Shown here: piece after piece, positions 43,470 to 51,276 of the stretch
How the letters are laid out: every line of letters starts with the position of its first letter
Position numbering within the stretch: position 1 is the stretch's first letter
Assembly: GCA_038135065.1 (NCBI GenBank)
Contig: JAYPWI010000004.1
Span: 94,512-158,511 of the forward strand
Source of the DNA: JAYPWI01 sp038135065
GTDB taxonomy: Bacteria; Actinomycetota; Acidimicrobiia; Acidimicrobiales; Poriferisodalaceae
DNA: 64,000 bases
Reading direction: 5' to 3'
Made by a program: the position numbers and the translations under genes
The notes under the pieces: generated by a model
The model's input: only the letters and a program-made list of their open reading frames with translations
Database searches by the model: none
What the model was told of the DNA's origin: nothing

Positions 43470-44414
43470 TCAGCCCCGTCGGACCTGTTCGTGAATCCAC
43501 GGGTAGGTCTTGGCCAATCCGGCCGCCAGGTCATGGGACGGTTCGTACCCCAGGGCCTCGATCCTGTCGTTGCTGAAGTTGCGGCTTTGTACACCGACCG
43601 GACCGGGAACCCAGCGAGGGGTGATCGTCGTGCCGGCCGCTTCGGCAACGAGGTCGACCAGTTCCCTGACCGACACGTATTGGCGGGTGCCGATGTTGGT
43701 GGGGCGGTCTTCATCGGAGTCCATCAGGCGACGGATGCCGTCGACGAGGTCGTCGACGAACACGAAGCTGCGGACCGCGGTCCCGTCACCCCACACCTCG
43801 ATCGTCCCGTCAGTGGACTGGGCCACTTTGCGTGACAGGGCGGCTGGCGCTTTCTCCCGACCGCCGTCCCAGGTTCCTTCGGGGCCGTAGCAATTCTGGA
43901 AGCGAGCAATGCGAGCTGCGAACCCGCGGTGACGGCTGTACGCAGCCACGAGTCGTTCCGCGTACAGCTTCTCCCATCCGTATTCGTTGTCGGGCAATGC
44001 CGGGTAGGCATCGTCCTCGTGGAGTTCGCTCTCGCCGACTTCCATGTCGCGGTAGACGCAGACCGAGGAGGCCAGGAAGTATCGACCCACGTCATGGTGT
44101 GCTGCGGACTCGACGGTGTTGAGGTTGACGAGCATGCTGTTGTGCATGATCTCGGTCTCGGCTGAGTGAATGAACCCCATGCCCCCCATGTCAGCGGCCA
44201 ACTGGTACACCTCGTCGACTCCGCCCGAGAGTGCGGCTCGCGCCTGATCGGGCTGTCGGAGATCGGCCACCACGAATTCGTCGGCTGGCGAGTCGCTCCA
44301 TTCGGGGCGCTTCACGTCGACCCCGCGAACCCGGTACCCATCGGCCTTGAGTCGGCGCACCAGGTGACTGCCGATGAACCCGCCAGCCCCGCACACCACG
44401 GCGAATCTGCTCAC
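43470..44414 (-). CDS. NAD-dependent epimerase/dehydratase, GDP-mannose 3,5-epimerase-like
   Basis: The 314 residues form an extended SDR: CGAGGFIGSHLVRRL, QLAADMGGMGFIHS, ASSVCVYR and the YGWEKLYAERL catalytic pair. The AADMGGMGFIH and SSVCVYR motifs are characteristic of GDP-mannose 3,5-epimerases. It would act on a nucleotide sugar for glycans or vitamin C-like products. The stop is adjacent to that of the convergent ferritin-cassette gene. No glycosyltransferase is nearby. Confidence 0.82.
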   Translation of the reverse strand: MSRFAVVCGAGGFIGSHLVRRLKADGYRVRGVDVKRPEWSDSPADEFVVADLRQPDQARAALSGGVDEVYQLAADMGGMGFIHSAETEIMHNSMLVNLNTVESAAHHDVGRYFLASSVCVYRDMEVGESELHEDDAYPALPDNEYGWEKLYAERLVAAYSRHRGFAARIARFQNCYGPEGTWDGGREKAPAALSRKVAQSTDGTIEVWGDGTAVRSFVFVDDLVDGIRRLMDSDEDRPTNIGTRQYVSVRELVDLVAEAAGTTITPRWVPGPVGVQSRNFSNDRIEALGYEPSHDLAAGLAKTYPWIHEQVRRG

Positions 44415-44423
44415 GAAACTCCT

Positions 44424-44744
44424 TCAGGCAAGATCGTGGGCACTGATGCCCTCGAGAAGGTCGATGTCTGGTGGACCGGTGAGGATACCGACGCAGCTCT
44501 GGGCCATCTCCACCATGACCGGAGCATCGAAGTGTGCTCTGGCTGCCTCGGCTGAGTCCCATTTCTGGATGACCACCACTCGTGCTGCGTCCGACAGTGA
44601 CGAGCAGAGGTCGACGTTTCGACACCCTGCTTCGTTACGGGTCATCACCACGTACTTGGACAGCACCGTCAACAACTCGTCGATATCCGAGGCCTGGAAG
44701 GTCATGGTGATCAACGCGATGTCGAGGTCGTCGTCAGGAGGCAC
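44424..44744 (-). CDS. Antibiotic biosynthesis monooxygenase (ABM) fold protein
   Basis: The 106 residues show the dimeric alpha-beta barrel pattern: IALITMTFQASDIDELLTVLSKYVVMTRNEAGCRNVDLCSS-type opening and VVIQKWDSAEAARAHFDAPVM. The family includes cofactor-free monooxygenases and haem-degrading proteins, and many members are uncharacterised. GTG 44744 is the start. It is 9 bases upstream of the epimerase gene and on the same strand, so cotranscription is likely. Active-site residues cannot be fixed. Confidence 0.72.
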   Translation of the reverse strand: MPPDDDLDIALITMTFQASDIDELLTVLSKYVVMTRNEAGCRNVDLCSSLSDAARVVVIQKWDSAEAARAHFDAPVMVEMAQSCVGILTGPPDIDLLEGISAHDLA

Positions 44745-44965
44745 GGGCCGATTTCTGTCCGCAGGTCGGAAGCAATGTGGCGAACCGATAGTGTGAAGGC
44801 CGATACTGACTTTGCCGCACGCCTTGGTTCCGCACCGAGGGTACCGCCGAGTCCGTGTCGATCGGGTTTTGTCGTTGGTTCGTTCGTCGTTGATGATCTG
44901 CCGCTCGCCGGTGGAACAGGTCGGTGCCTGAAGGTCCTGACCGATCGGAAGAATGAGGTCCGGAG

Positions 44966-45916
44966 TTGGCCAAGGATCGGGTCGATCGAGATGAGGAAGA
45001 TCTCGTCCGGCTATACCTCACCGATATTGGCCAGTACCCGCTGCTGACCAAGGACGATGAAGTCGAGCTGGCCCAGCAGATCGAGGCCGGGGTCGCTGCC
45101 CGCGAGCAACTAGATGCCGGCGTGATGGCCGATGGCTCGGCCATCACTGCTGCCAAGAAGCGCCTTCTTCGCAAGGAGCGCGATGCCGGTGAGCGGGCCG
45201 AGCGACGGTTCGTGCAGTCCAACCTCAGGTTGGTGGTGTCGATCGCCAAGAAGTACCAGGCCTCGGGGCTACCCCTGCTCGACCTCATTCAGGAGGGCAA
45301 CCTCGGCCTGATGCACGCAGTCGAGAAGTTCGACTGGCGTAAAGGCTTCAAGTTCTCGACCTATGCGACCTGGTGGATCCGCCAAGCCATCACTCGGGGC
45401 ATCGCCAACACGGGCCGGACGATCCGTCTTCCCGTGCACGCTGGCGACACCCTCGCTCGCCTGCAGAAGGCCCGCTCGCGTTTGGAACTGAAGTACGGTC
45501 GCCCGGCAACTCTGCTGGAGTTGGCAGCCGAGGTCGACATGCCGACCGACAAGGTCACGGAGGCTCTGCGATTCGCTGCTGAGCCACTGTCGCTGTCCGA
45601 GCCGCTGCGGGAAGACGGCGACGCTGAACTCGGTGATGTGGTCGAAGATCGCTCTGCTGAGTCTCCCTTCGAGATGGCGGCCAATTCGTTGCTGCCTGAC
45701 GAGATCAATCGCCTCCTGGCCCCCTTGGACGAGCGGGAGCGCGAGATTCTCAAGCTACGTTTCGGTCTGGACCGTGGTGAGCCCCGCACGCTGGAAGAGG
45801 TGGGGGAACACTTCAACCTGACTCGGGAACGGATCCGTCAGATCGAGGCCCGAGCGATGTCCAAGCTCCGGCACCCGAGCTCGGATACTGGGGCCCGCGA
45901 CCTGCTGTCCGTCTGA
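44966..45916 (+). CDS. RNA polymerase sigma factor, primary-like group
   Basis: The 316 residues contain region 1.2 (VRLYLTDIGQYPLLTKDDE), region 2 with RFVQSNLRLVVSIAKKYQ and KFSTYATWWIRQAI, region 3 and region 4.2 (REREILKLRFGLDRGEPRTLEEVGEHFNLTRERIRQIE). This is the HrdB/SigB-type layout, without a long N-terminal region 1.1, so it may be a group 2 factor. TTG 44966 is preferred because GAGG lies seven bases upstream. The 220 bases upstream hold its promoter region and no gene is seen there. tRNA-Sec follows. Confidence 0.92.
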   Translation: MAKDRVDRDEEDLVRLYLTDIGQYPLLTKDDEVELAQQIEAGVAAREQLDAGVMADGSAITAAKKRLLRKERDAGERAERRFVQSNLRLVVSIAKKYQASGLPLLDLIQEGNLGLMHAVEKFDWRKGFKFSTYATWWIRQAITRGIANTGRTIRLPVHAGDTLARLQKARSRLELKYGRPATLLELAAEVDMPTDKVTEALRFAAEPLSLSEPLREDGDAELGDVVEDRSAESPFEMAANSLLPDEINRLLAPLDEREREILKLRFGLDRGEPRTLEEVGEHFNLTRERIRQIEARAMSKLRHPSSDTGARDLLSV

Positions 45917-45979
45917 TCGGCCCGGTGGCGCCTGCCGCCGAATCGTTGGGTCGTTGCCGACGGTACTAGGGTGATCCAC

Positions 45980-46075
45980 GGAGGTGTCCGAGCGCCTGGT
46001 GGGCTCCCCCGCCTTCAAAGCGGGTGGGACGGGTGATCCCCGTCCGGCGGGTTCGATTCCCGTCCACCTCCGCCA
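45980..46075 (+). tRNA. selC: tRNA-Sec (anticodon TCA), selenocysteine
   Basis: The 96-base gene begins GGAGGTGT and ends CACCTCCGCCA, with encoded CCA. The anticodon stem CCCGC/GCGGG encloses loop CTTCAAA, giving UCA, which reads UGA. The variable arm is long (GGACGGG with CCCGTCC), as expected for tRNA-Sec. The selA-selB operon is about 16 kb away, so the machinery is split. A TAGGGT at 45967 is a possible -10 box. Confidence 0.93.
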
Positions 46076-46174
46076 TCAGGTTGGCGCACCGAAGTGTTCC
46101 CGGTAGCGTCCCTCGCACTGCTTTCCCGCCTGTTGACGCCCCAAGTGGGGCGGTCCTCGTGGAGAGGCAGCTCG

Positions 46175-47215
46175 ATGGTGCGAGGCAGACCTGCGGTCAC
46201 GGTCGAAGAGATCGTGGACGTCGTTCACGACCGCCTCGTGAGAGGGGCTCGCCCCCGCCCGGACGACATCGCAGCGGCTGTGCGGGTGCACGGCTCGGCA
46301 CTCGATGCTGCCCAGCAGGCAGAGGTGCAGGAGCAGGTGGCAGGGCGCCTTCGCGGTCTGGGCTTGCTTGGCGAGCTGTTCGCTGACCCTCTGGTGACCG
46401 ACATCCTCATCCAAGGGCCCGGCCCCGTGGTCATCGAACGGGCGGGTGCCCTGCTCGAGCATGGCGCGGTCACAGCAGTCGAGCTCGATCGACTCGTCGA
46501 GTTCTTGCTCGGGGCCACGGGGCGACGGGTTGATCGGTCGAATCCGGTAGTCGACGTCCGGATCGACGAGCGAACCCGGTGTCAGGTGGTGGTGCCCCCC
46601 GTATCGGTGGACGGGGTGTGTGTGTCGCTGAGGAGGTTCCCCGATCGCGTTCGCGACCTGGAGGAATTCGCAACGCCGTCGGTGGCGTCCCAGCTGCGTG
46701 ATCTGGTCGCATCGCGGTCAAGTCTCGTCGTGTTCGGGCCGACCGGAGCGGGCAAGACCTCGCTCCTGGCGGCTCTCCTGGCCCGAGTCCACCACGACGA
46801 GCGCATCGTCGTGGTCGAGGAGGCGGCGGAACTACCGCGCCTCGCGCATCGTCATGTGCGGCTCGAGGGCCAGCCCGCCAACCTCGACGGGGTCGGGGGA
46901 GTCACACCACGCGAGCTGGTTGCGGCCGCCCTGCGAATGCGCCCCGATCGGTTGGTGGTTGGTGAGGTTCGTGGCGTCGAGGCGGCGGCATTTCTGCACG
47001 CATTGGGCACCGGTCATCGGGGCTCGATGAGCACGGTCCATGCTCAGGACATCGCCGGCTGTCTGTGGCGGCTGGAGGATTTGGCCCGCGCGGGTGGAGC
47101 CACTGGTGATACCGGCGGGCAATTGGTCCGCTCGCTCGACTGGGCGGTCGAGATGGCCCGGGGTGCCGCAGGTCAGCGGCGAGTCATCGCCCTGCACAGG
47201 GTGTCCGAGGCATGA
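46175..47215 (+). CDS. Tad/CpaF-type secretion ATPase
   Basis: The 346 residues match TadA/CpaF ATPases: LLGELFADPLVTDILIQGP near the N-terminus, Walker A VVFGPTGAGKTSLLAAL, the acidic VVVEEAAELPRL box, RMRPDRLVVGEVRG and the ALGTGHRGSMSTVHA His box. It powers assembly of Flp-type pili or a related secretion system at the cytoplasmic membrane. ATG 46175 has GGAG upstream; 46094 would add an unlikely extension near tRNA-Sec. It overlaps the next gene by four bases. Confidence 0.87.
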   Translation: MVRGRPAVTVEEIVDVVHDRLVRGARPRPDDIAAAVRVHGSALDAAQQAEVQEQVAGRLRGLGLLGELFADPLVTDILIQGPGPVVIERAGALLEHGAVTAVELDRLVEFLLGATGRRVDRSNPVVDVRIDERTRCQVVVPPVSVDGVCVSLRRFPDRVRDLEEFATPSVASQLRDLVASRSSLVVFGPTGAGKTSLLAALLARVHHDERIVVVEEAAELPRLAHRHVRLEGQPANLDGVGGVTPRELVAAALRMRPDRLVVGEVRGVEAAAFLHALGTGHRGSMSTVHAQDIAGCLWRLEDLARAGGATGDTGGQLVRSLDWAVEMARGAAGQRRVIALHRVSEA

Positions 47216-47859
47216 AGGCCGCTACCACGGGGCTACTCGTGCTGAGCGTCGGAGTGGTCCTCAGCCCCTGGACACGGTCCCGGCTGGCCGCGGTCCGAAG
47301 AGCAGGGCTGCAGCGGGCCCGTGATGCGGCGAGCCTGGCCGAGATCACCGAATTGTCCGAAGGGATGGCCCGACGGCTGACCGTTGGCGCAACGCTCCTG
47401 CAGGCGTTGGTCGGGGCCGCGCAGGGAACCCGGCTGCAACCGGAGATCGAGGTCGTGCAGGGTGAGCACACCAGGGGGGCCACCCTCGAACGAGCCGTGG
47501 GTCGGTGGGCGGCCAGGAAGGGTGGCCAAGAGCCGGCTTTGCTGGCTGCAACGATGCGCCTGGCCACTTCGGAGGTTGGTCCTCGCTCCGAACTGTTCGA
47601 TCGTCTGGCCCTTTCCTTGCGGAGGCGCACTGCCCTTCGTCAGGACGCCCTGGCCAAGGCCAGCCAGGCTCGCCTGTCCGGCGTCGTGGTGGGCGGGATG
47701 CCGTGGCTGGTGGCTCTCGTGGTGTTGGGAGTGGGCGGGGACCCCGCCCGTTTCTTGATCCACGATCGGTTCGGCAGAATCTGTCTCACCTTGGCTGTCG
47801 GACTGGACGTTGTCGGGATGACGTGGATGAGCCGTCAAATCGACCGGGCAGCCCGATGA
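47212..47859 (+). CDS. TadB-like type II secretion F-domain protein
   Basis: The 215 residues have one N-terminal and one or two C-terminal hydrophobic helices. A helical cytoplasmic domain (LSEGMARRLTVGATLLQALVG to LRRRTALRQDALAKASQARLSG) carries the T2SF/GspF pattern. It would form part of the inner-membrane platform. It overlaps both neighbours by four bases (ATGA), so the tad genes are tightly coupled. Confidence 0.78.
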   Translation: MKAATTGLLVLSVGVVLSPWTRSRLAAVRRAGLQRARDAASLAEITELSEGMARRLTVGATLLQALVGAAQGTRLQPEIEVVQGEHTRGATLERAVGRWAARKGGQEPALLAATMRLATSEVGPRSELFDRLALSLRRRTALRQDALAKASQARLSGVVVGGMPWLVALVVLGVGGDPARFLIHDRFGRICLTLAVGLDVVGMTWMSRQIDRAAR

Positions 47860-48365
47860 CACAGATCTCGTTCGCGCTCGTTGCGGGAGCGCTGGTCGTC
47901 GTGGTTGCCCGGGTGGTTCGGCGTCGGAGGTCCGGGGCCGCTGACCTGCTCGAGCCCCTGACCCTCCTCGACGTCGTGGCGATGATGCGGGTCGCCACAT
48001 CAGGAGGGTTGACCACGGGAGCCGCCCTCGATCTTGGGTTGTCGGTTGCCGGCCCTGTGGTCGCCCCCGAGGTGGCGCAACGAGAGCGTGGAGGTCCGCC
48101 CGAGGAGGTGGTTGCGTCCTTGAGTCGACGTTGCGTGATCTCGATGAGTCTCGACGGCGTCGTTCTCTCCATTCGCTACGGGTTGCCACTCGAGCCGGCA
48201 CTCGAACGCGCAGAGAACGAACTGTTGAGCGCCGCCGAACGCCTGATCGAACGCCAACTCTCCGAATTGCCGGTGCGGCTCATCTTTCCCCTGGTCGTGT
48301 GCTTTCTCCCTGCGTTCTGTCTCGTCGGGGTGGTTCCCCTCGTGGTCCCGTCCCTGACGTGGTGA
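47856..48365 (+). CDS. TadC-like type II secretion F-domain protein
   Basis: The 169 residues have an N-terminal membrane helix (ISFALVAGALVVVVARVV), a central helical T2SF-like part with LDGVVLSIRYGLPLEPALERAENELL, and a C-terminal helix pair (LIFPLVVCFLPAFCLVGVVPLV). It is short for TadC, as is usual in actinobacteria. The ATG overlaps the stop of the TadB-like gene by four bases. It would pair with TadB in the membrane. Confidence 0.78.
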   Translation: MTQISFALVAGALVVVVARVVRRRRSGAADLLEPLTLLDVVAMMRVATSGGLTTGAALDLGLSVAGPVVAPEVAQRERGGPPEEVVASLSRRCVISMSLDGVVLSIRYGLPLEPALERAENELLSAAERLIERQLSELPVRLIFPLVVCFLPAFCLVGVVPLVVPSLTW

Positions 48366-48411
48366 TCAAGGTCGTCGCTTTCCCCTCACCGAAGAGAAGG
48401 AGACATCTTCG

Positions 48412-48645
48412 ATGTCAGATCAGTGCGTGTATCAGCCCGATAGTTCCGGGCAGCCGGTTGGAGTGCCGGTGGGGACCGAGCTCGGTCCCGTTGACGAGTT
48501 GGGGCAGGCGACTGCCGAATACGCCCTGCTGACCGGGGCGATCGCATTGGTGATCGCGGCGGTGACTGCATGGGCTGCCGGTACGGGCAAGATCGGACGG
48601 CTGTTGGATCTCGTCTTCGATCATCTTGCGAGGGCGATCGGGTGA
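48412..48645 (+). CDS. DUF4244 / Flp-pilin-like protein
   Basis: The 77 residues have a leader of 31 residues ending in Gly31, then QATAEYALLTGAIALVIAAV, with Glu at +5 as in type IV prepilins. This predicts cleavage by a prepilin peptidase and assembly of the hydrophobic helix into a pilus. The C-terminus GKIGRLLDLVFDHL is typical of DUF4244 proteins in actinobacterial tad loci. It overlaps the tadE-like start. No prepilin peptidase gene is seen here. Confidence 0.82.
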   Translation: MSDQCVYQPDSSGQPVGVPVGTELGPVDELGQATAEYALLTGAIALVIAAVTAWAAGTGKIGRLLDLVFDHLARAIG

Positions 48646-49016
48646 GGGCTCGCTGGCGCTCGCGCGACCTGTCCGGTCAGGCGACGGTCGAGTTGGTCCT
48701 GGTACTGCCTGTGGTGTTGCTGGTGCTGATGTGCGTCGTGCAAGTTGGGATCGTGCTGCGCCAGCACCTGGCGGTCACCCACGCAGCCCGGGCGGGTGCC
48801 CGGGCTGCCGCTGTCGCTCCGCGCCCCGAGGTTGCCCGTCGCGCGGTGTTGGAGTCCGCGGCCCTGGATCCTCAACGGACCACCGTGTCGCTCGACCTCG
48901 AGGCTCGCACGGTGACGGTCACCGTGGTGCACCTCGTCGCCACGGACGTGCCTCTCGTTGGAGGGCTGGTGGGGGATGTCTCGCTCGAGGCCCAGTCCGT
49001 CTTTCGTCGTGAGTGA
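48642..49016 (+). CDS. TadE-like pseudopilin
   Basis: The 124 residues begin with a short basic leader ending in Gly12, then QATVELVLVLPVVLLVLMCVVQVGIVLR, again with Glu at +5. The remaining 90 residues form an extracellular beta-rich domain (THAARAGARAAAVAPRPEV). TadE proteins are minor pseudopilins processed by the same peptidase as the pilin. GTG 48642 overlaps the previous stop (GTGA). It is the last gene of the tad operon. Confidence 0.82.
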   Translation: MRARWRSRDLSGQATVELVLVLPVVLLVLMCVVQVGIVLRQHLAVTHAARAGARAAAVAPRPEVARRAVLESAALDPQRTTVSLDLEARTVTVTVVHLVATDVPLVGGLVGDVSLEAQSVFRRE

Positions 49017-49082
49017 TGCGATCGCTGCCTCGACCTCGAGTGAAGGGCGAGGTGCGGGACGCTGCGAGCTGATCGCATTTCC

Positions 49083-49120
49083 CCTTGCAAGGTGAGGATT
49101 GGCGCGGTTCAATGACATTG
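49083..49120. promoter_or_regulatory. Two short palindromes upstream of whiB at 49222
   Basis: CCTTGCAAGG (49083-49092) is a perfect 10-base palindrome, and CAATG-A-CATTG (49110-49120) is a perfect 5-base inverted repeat. Both are in the 205-base spacer between tadE and whiB, which otherwise shows no gene. They may be operators. Chance occurrence cannot be excluded for sites this short. Confidence 0.3.
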
Positions 49121-49221
49121 GTGTAATTACTTGTCGGTAAGTCGTTGGTCATCTACGAAGTCCGACGACCGGCTGACACCAATCTGAACGGTGTGTTCAG
49201 GGGCGAGGGAAACGGACACTC

Positions 49222-49509
49222 ATGGCGTTTGTCGAGGACAGCAGTGAGGATGTCGCCGAGAAGAGTTGGTGGGACTACGCCAACTGTCTCGGTGTGGACC
49301 CCGACCTTTTCTTCCCCGAGCGGGGGGCGAGCACCAAGGAGGCCAAGGAGGTCTGCCGTGGTTGTGTCGTCCGGGAGGACTGCCTCGAGTACGCCCTCGG
49401 TCACGGTGAGAAGTTCGGCATCTGGGGAGGGATGAGCGAACGCGAGCGTCGCCGCCTCCGTCGCCAGCGAGCGTTGTCGAAGCGGGCGGCAGCCGGTCAG
49501 GTTGGCTGA
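49222..49509 (+). CDS. WhiB-family regulator, WhiB2/WhmD-like
   Basis: The 95 residues carry Cys in YANCLGVD near residue 22, CRGCVVREDC near 48-57 and the FGIWGGMSERERRRLRRQR turn. The DPDLFFPERGASTKEAKEVC stretch is typical of the WhiB2/WhmD group, which controls septation and cell division in mycobacteria and streptomycetes. An acidic N-terminus precedes the cluster domain. The ATG has a GAGGG just upstream. tatA follows after 33 bases. Confidence 0.88.
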   Translation: MAFVEDSSEDVAEKSWWDYANCLGVDPDLFFPERGASTKEAKEVCRGCVVREDCLEYALGHGEKFGIWGGMSERERRRLRRQRALSKRAAAGQVG

Positions 49510-49542
49510 GGTCCGCCGAGGAGCGCTGGTACGCTCCATCCC

Positions 49543-49707
49543 ATGAGCCTCGGCACCCCAGAACTCGTTGCCATCCTCGTCATCGTTCTCGTGCTGTTCG
49601 GTGGGGCGAAGCTGCCGAAACTTGCCAAGAACCTCGGCCAGGCCCAAAAGGAGTTCCGCGAGGGGATGAAGGGCGACGGGTCGGACGGTGAATCGAAGGA
49701 TTCTTGA
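49543..49707 (+). CDS. tatA: Sec-independent translocase protein TatA
   Basis: ATG 49543 opens a 54-residue protein with the TatA pattern: a short N-terminal helix (ELVAILVIVLVLFGG), the hinge FGGAKLPKLAKNLGQ and an amphipathic helix (KEFREGMKGD), ending in an acidic tail. It forms the pore for folded Tat substrates; the lipoprotein at 32723 has a Tat signal. The hinge motif FGxxKLPxL is intact. tatC is not in the window. Confidence 0.9.
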   Translation: MSLGTPELVAILVIVLVLFGGAKLPKLAKNLGQAQKEFREGMKGDGSDGESKDS

Positions 49708-49742
49708 CCCTGCCGGGCCCGTCGCAGTTGGTAGTGCCGGGG

Positions 49743-49988
49743 TCAGCGAGCGGCAACCACGTCGACGAGATGGCGCTCCTTGAGCATCCTGCGACGTTGA
49801 CGCTCGGACGTACCGCCCCACACCCCATGATCGATGCGATGCAGCAAGGCGTAGTCGAGGCACTGTTCGGCTACCGGGCACTGGTGGCAGATTTTCCGGG
49901 CTGCAATCACTCCCAGACCATCACTCGGGAAGAACACGGCCGGGTCGCGCTCGGCACACAGACCCTGGGCCATCCAATCGGCGCTCAT
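49743..49988 (-). CDS. WhiB-family regulator
   Basis: The 81 residues carry Cys in QGLCAERD near residue 11, CHQCPVAEQC near 35-44 and HGVWGGTSERQRRRML. ATG 49988 has GGAGG seven bases upstream, which settles the start; a longer frame to 50219 covers the divergent promoter region and is not used. It is the third WhiB of the window and converges on tatA. It diverges from the small gene before surE, with about 150 bases between. Confidence 0.9.
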   Translation of the reverse strand: MSADWMAQGLCAERDPAVFFPSDGLGVIAARKICHQCPVAEQCLDYALLHRIDHGVWGGTSERQRRRMLKERHLVDVVAAR

Positions 49989-50140
49989 GTCGTTACCTCC
50001 GTCAGTACCTCTATTGACGAACGACGTGTCGCTTTCGTTCCCTCGAGTGCACGAAATCTCGAAGTTTTTCAGCGATAGCGCAACAACGGCCCAGCAGGCC
50101 TCGCCCGGTAACATCGGGTGGTCGCGGCGAAGGAGTGACG

Positions 50141-50413
50141 GTGACCGACCTCGAACCCCAAGAAGAACTTCCGCCCCCAGAGGTGGGGGTACGGGTCGTG
50201 TACCTGGGTCCGGTTGCACCGCACTGGGATGTACAGGGGCTGTTCGGCTCGGCAGACGACGTCGCCGAATTCCGTCGTCGAACCATGGCTCGGCTGCAGC
50301 TCCTTCCTGCCCACGATCCCCAGTTCCGTCGGAACCGCGAGCGGGTCATCCGGGATGCCGAGAGGGAGAACTACCACCTCGAGTGGGATCTCGGCGTGCC
50401 AGAGGACAGCTGA
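50141..50413 (+). CDS. Hypothetical small protein before surE
   Basis: The 90 residues have an acidic, Pro-rich N-terminus (EPQEELPPPEVGVRVVYLGP), a compact middle and a helical basic region (FRRRTMARLQLLPAHDPQFRRNRERVIRDAEREN). I recognise no family. GTG 50141 follows AAGGAG at five bases, so the GTG at 50135, which overlaps that site, is not the start. surE starts 11 bases after the stop, so the genes are cotranscribed. Confidence 0.6.
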   Translation: MTDLEPQEELPPPEVGVRVVYLGPVAPHWDVQGLFGSADDVAEFRRRTMARLQLLPAHDPQFRRNRERVIRDAERENYHLEWDLGVPEDS

Positions 50414-50424
50414 GTATCGCCGCT

Positions 50425-51183
50425 ATGCGGGTGCTCGTCACCAATGACGATGGGGTCGGCTCGGAAGGACTCTGGGCCTTGGCCCGACGAGTGATCGCCG
50501 CTGGCTTCGATGTCGTCGTCGCGGCCCCCTCGACTGACATGACGGGCATGGGCGCCGCGCTGGGCGGCGACCTGGGGACGGGTGCCATCACGTTCGCCGA
50601 GGTCACCCGGTCTGATATCGGCTCGGCACCCTGCTTCGCCGTCGACGGACCGCCTGCACTATGCGTCGTGCTCACCCAGCTCCGTGCGTTCGGGGATCCC
50701 GTGGCCGCCGTGGTGTCGGGCGTCAACCCTGGGTTGAACTGTGGGCGCTCGACGTTGCACAGCGGCACCGTCGGGGCGGCGTTGACCGCTGCCAACAACG
50801 GGGCCCATGGCATTGCGGTGAGCCAGCACGTGGACGATGGTCCGCAGCACTGGGATACGGCAACCCATCTCGTGCCGCAGCTTCTCGAGCGGCTGAGCGC
50901 AGTGGAGCGAGGGCGACGAGTGGTCAATGTGAATGCACCGAACCGCCAAGTGAGCGAGGTCTCGGGGGTGGAAGTGACCGCCCTGGCCCGGTGGGGCGAT
51001 GCGGCTGGCGAGCTGGCACAGGTCGCACCGGGAACCCTGCTGTTCGAACGAAAGCCCGGTGGCCGTGCACCAGTACCGGGGACCGATCACGCCGCCGTGG
51101 TGGCGGGTCGTATCGCCGTGACCGAGTTGTCGGGTGTCGGTGTTGCCGCGTCCGACCTCGGGCTCGACCGCCTGGGGCTGTAG
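50425..51183 (+). CDS. surE: 5'/3'-nucleotidase SurE
   Basis: The 252 residues begin MRVLVTNDDGVGSEGLWALA, the SurE acid-phosphatase signature with its metal-binding NDD. VVSGVNPGLNCGRSTLHSGTVGAA near residue 95 and VNVNAPNR near 170 complete the active site. The enzyme removes phosphate from nucleoside monophosphates and helps stress survival. ATG 50425 is the first Met at the normal N-terminus; the longer frame upstream is not coding. The stop is about 90 bases before the pst operon. Confidence 0.9.
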   Translation: MRVLVTNDDGVGSEGLWALARRVIAAGFDVVVAAPSTDMTGMGAALGGDLGTGAITFAEVTRSDIGSAPCFAVDGPPALCVVLTQLRAFGDPVAAVVSGVNPGLNCGRSTLHSGTVGAALTAANNGAHGIAVSQHVDDGPQHWDTATHLVPQLLERLSAVERGRRVVNVNAPNRQVSEVSGVEVTALARWGDAAGELAQVAPGTLLFERKPGGRAPVPGTDHAAVVAGRIAVTELSGVGVAASDLGLDRLGL

Positions 51184-51192
51184 GGCCGCTCC

Positions 51193-51214
51193 GTTTACCG
51201 TTCGTTTACGGAGT
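51193..51214 (+). promoter_or_regulatory. Direct-repeat PHO-box-like operator before pstS
   Basis: GTTTACCGTTCGTTTACGGAGT contains two GTTTAC units 11 bases apart, the spacing of OmpR-type tandem sites such as PHO boxes. It lies 63 bases before the pstS start in the spacer after surE. The PhoP-like regulator at 57117 is the obvious candidate. A similar site is before glnII. Confidence 0.55.
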
Positions 51215-51276
51215 CACCACGAAGTGTTTGGTCGGTCACCCCTTCGTCGTCATCTGACGATCGTACGGTCCGTGGC

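Noticed and set aside
49989..50219. Longer N-terminus for the WhiB gene at 49743
   Set aside because: A GGAGG site fits ATG 49988, and the upstream part overlaps the divergent promoter and coding start.
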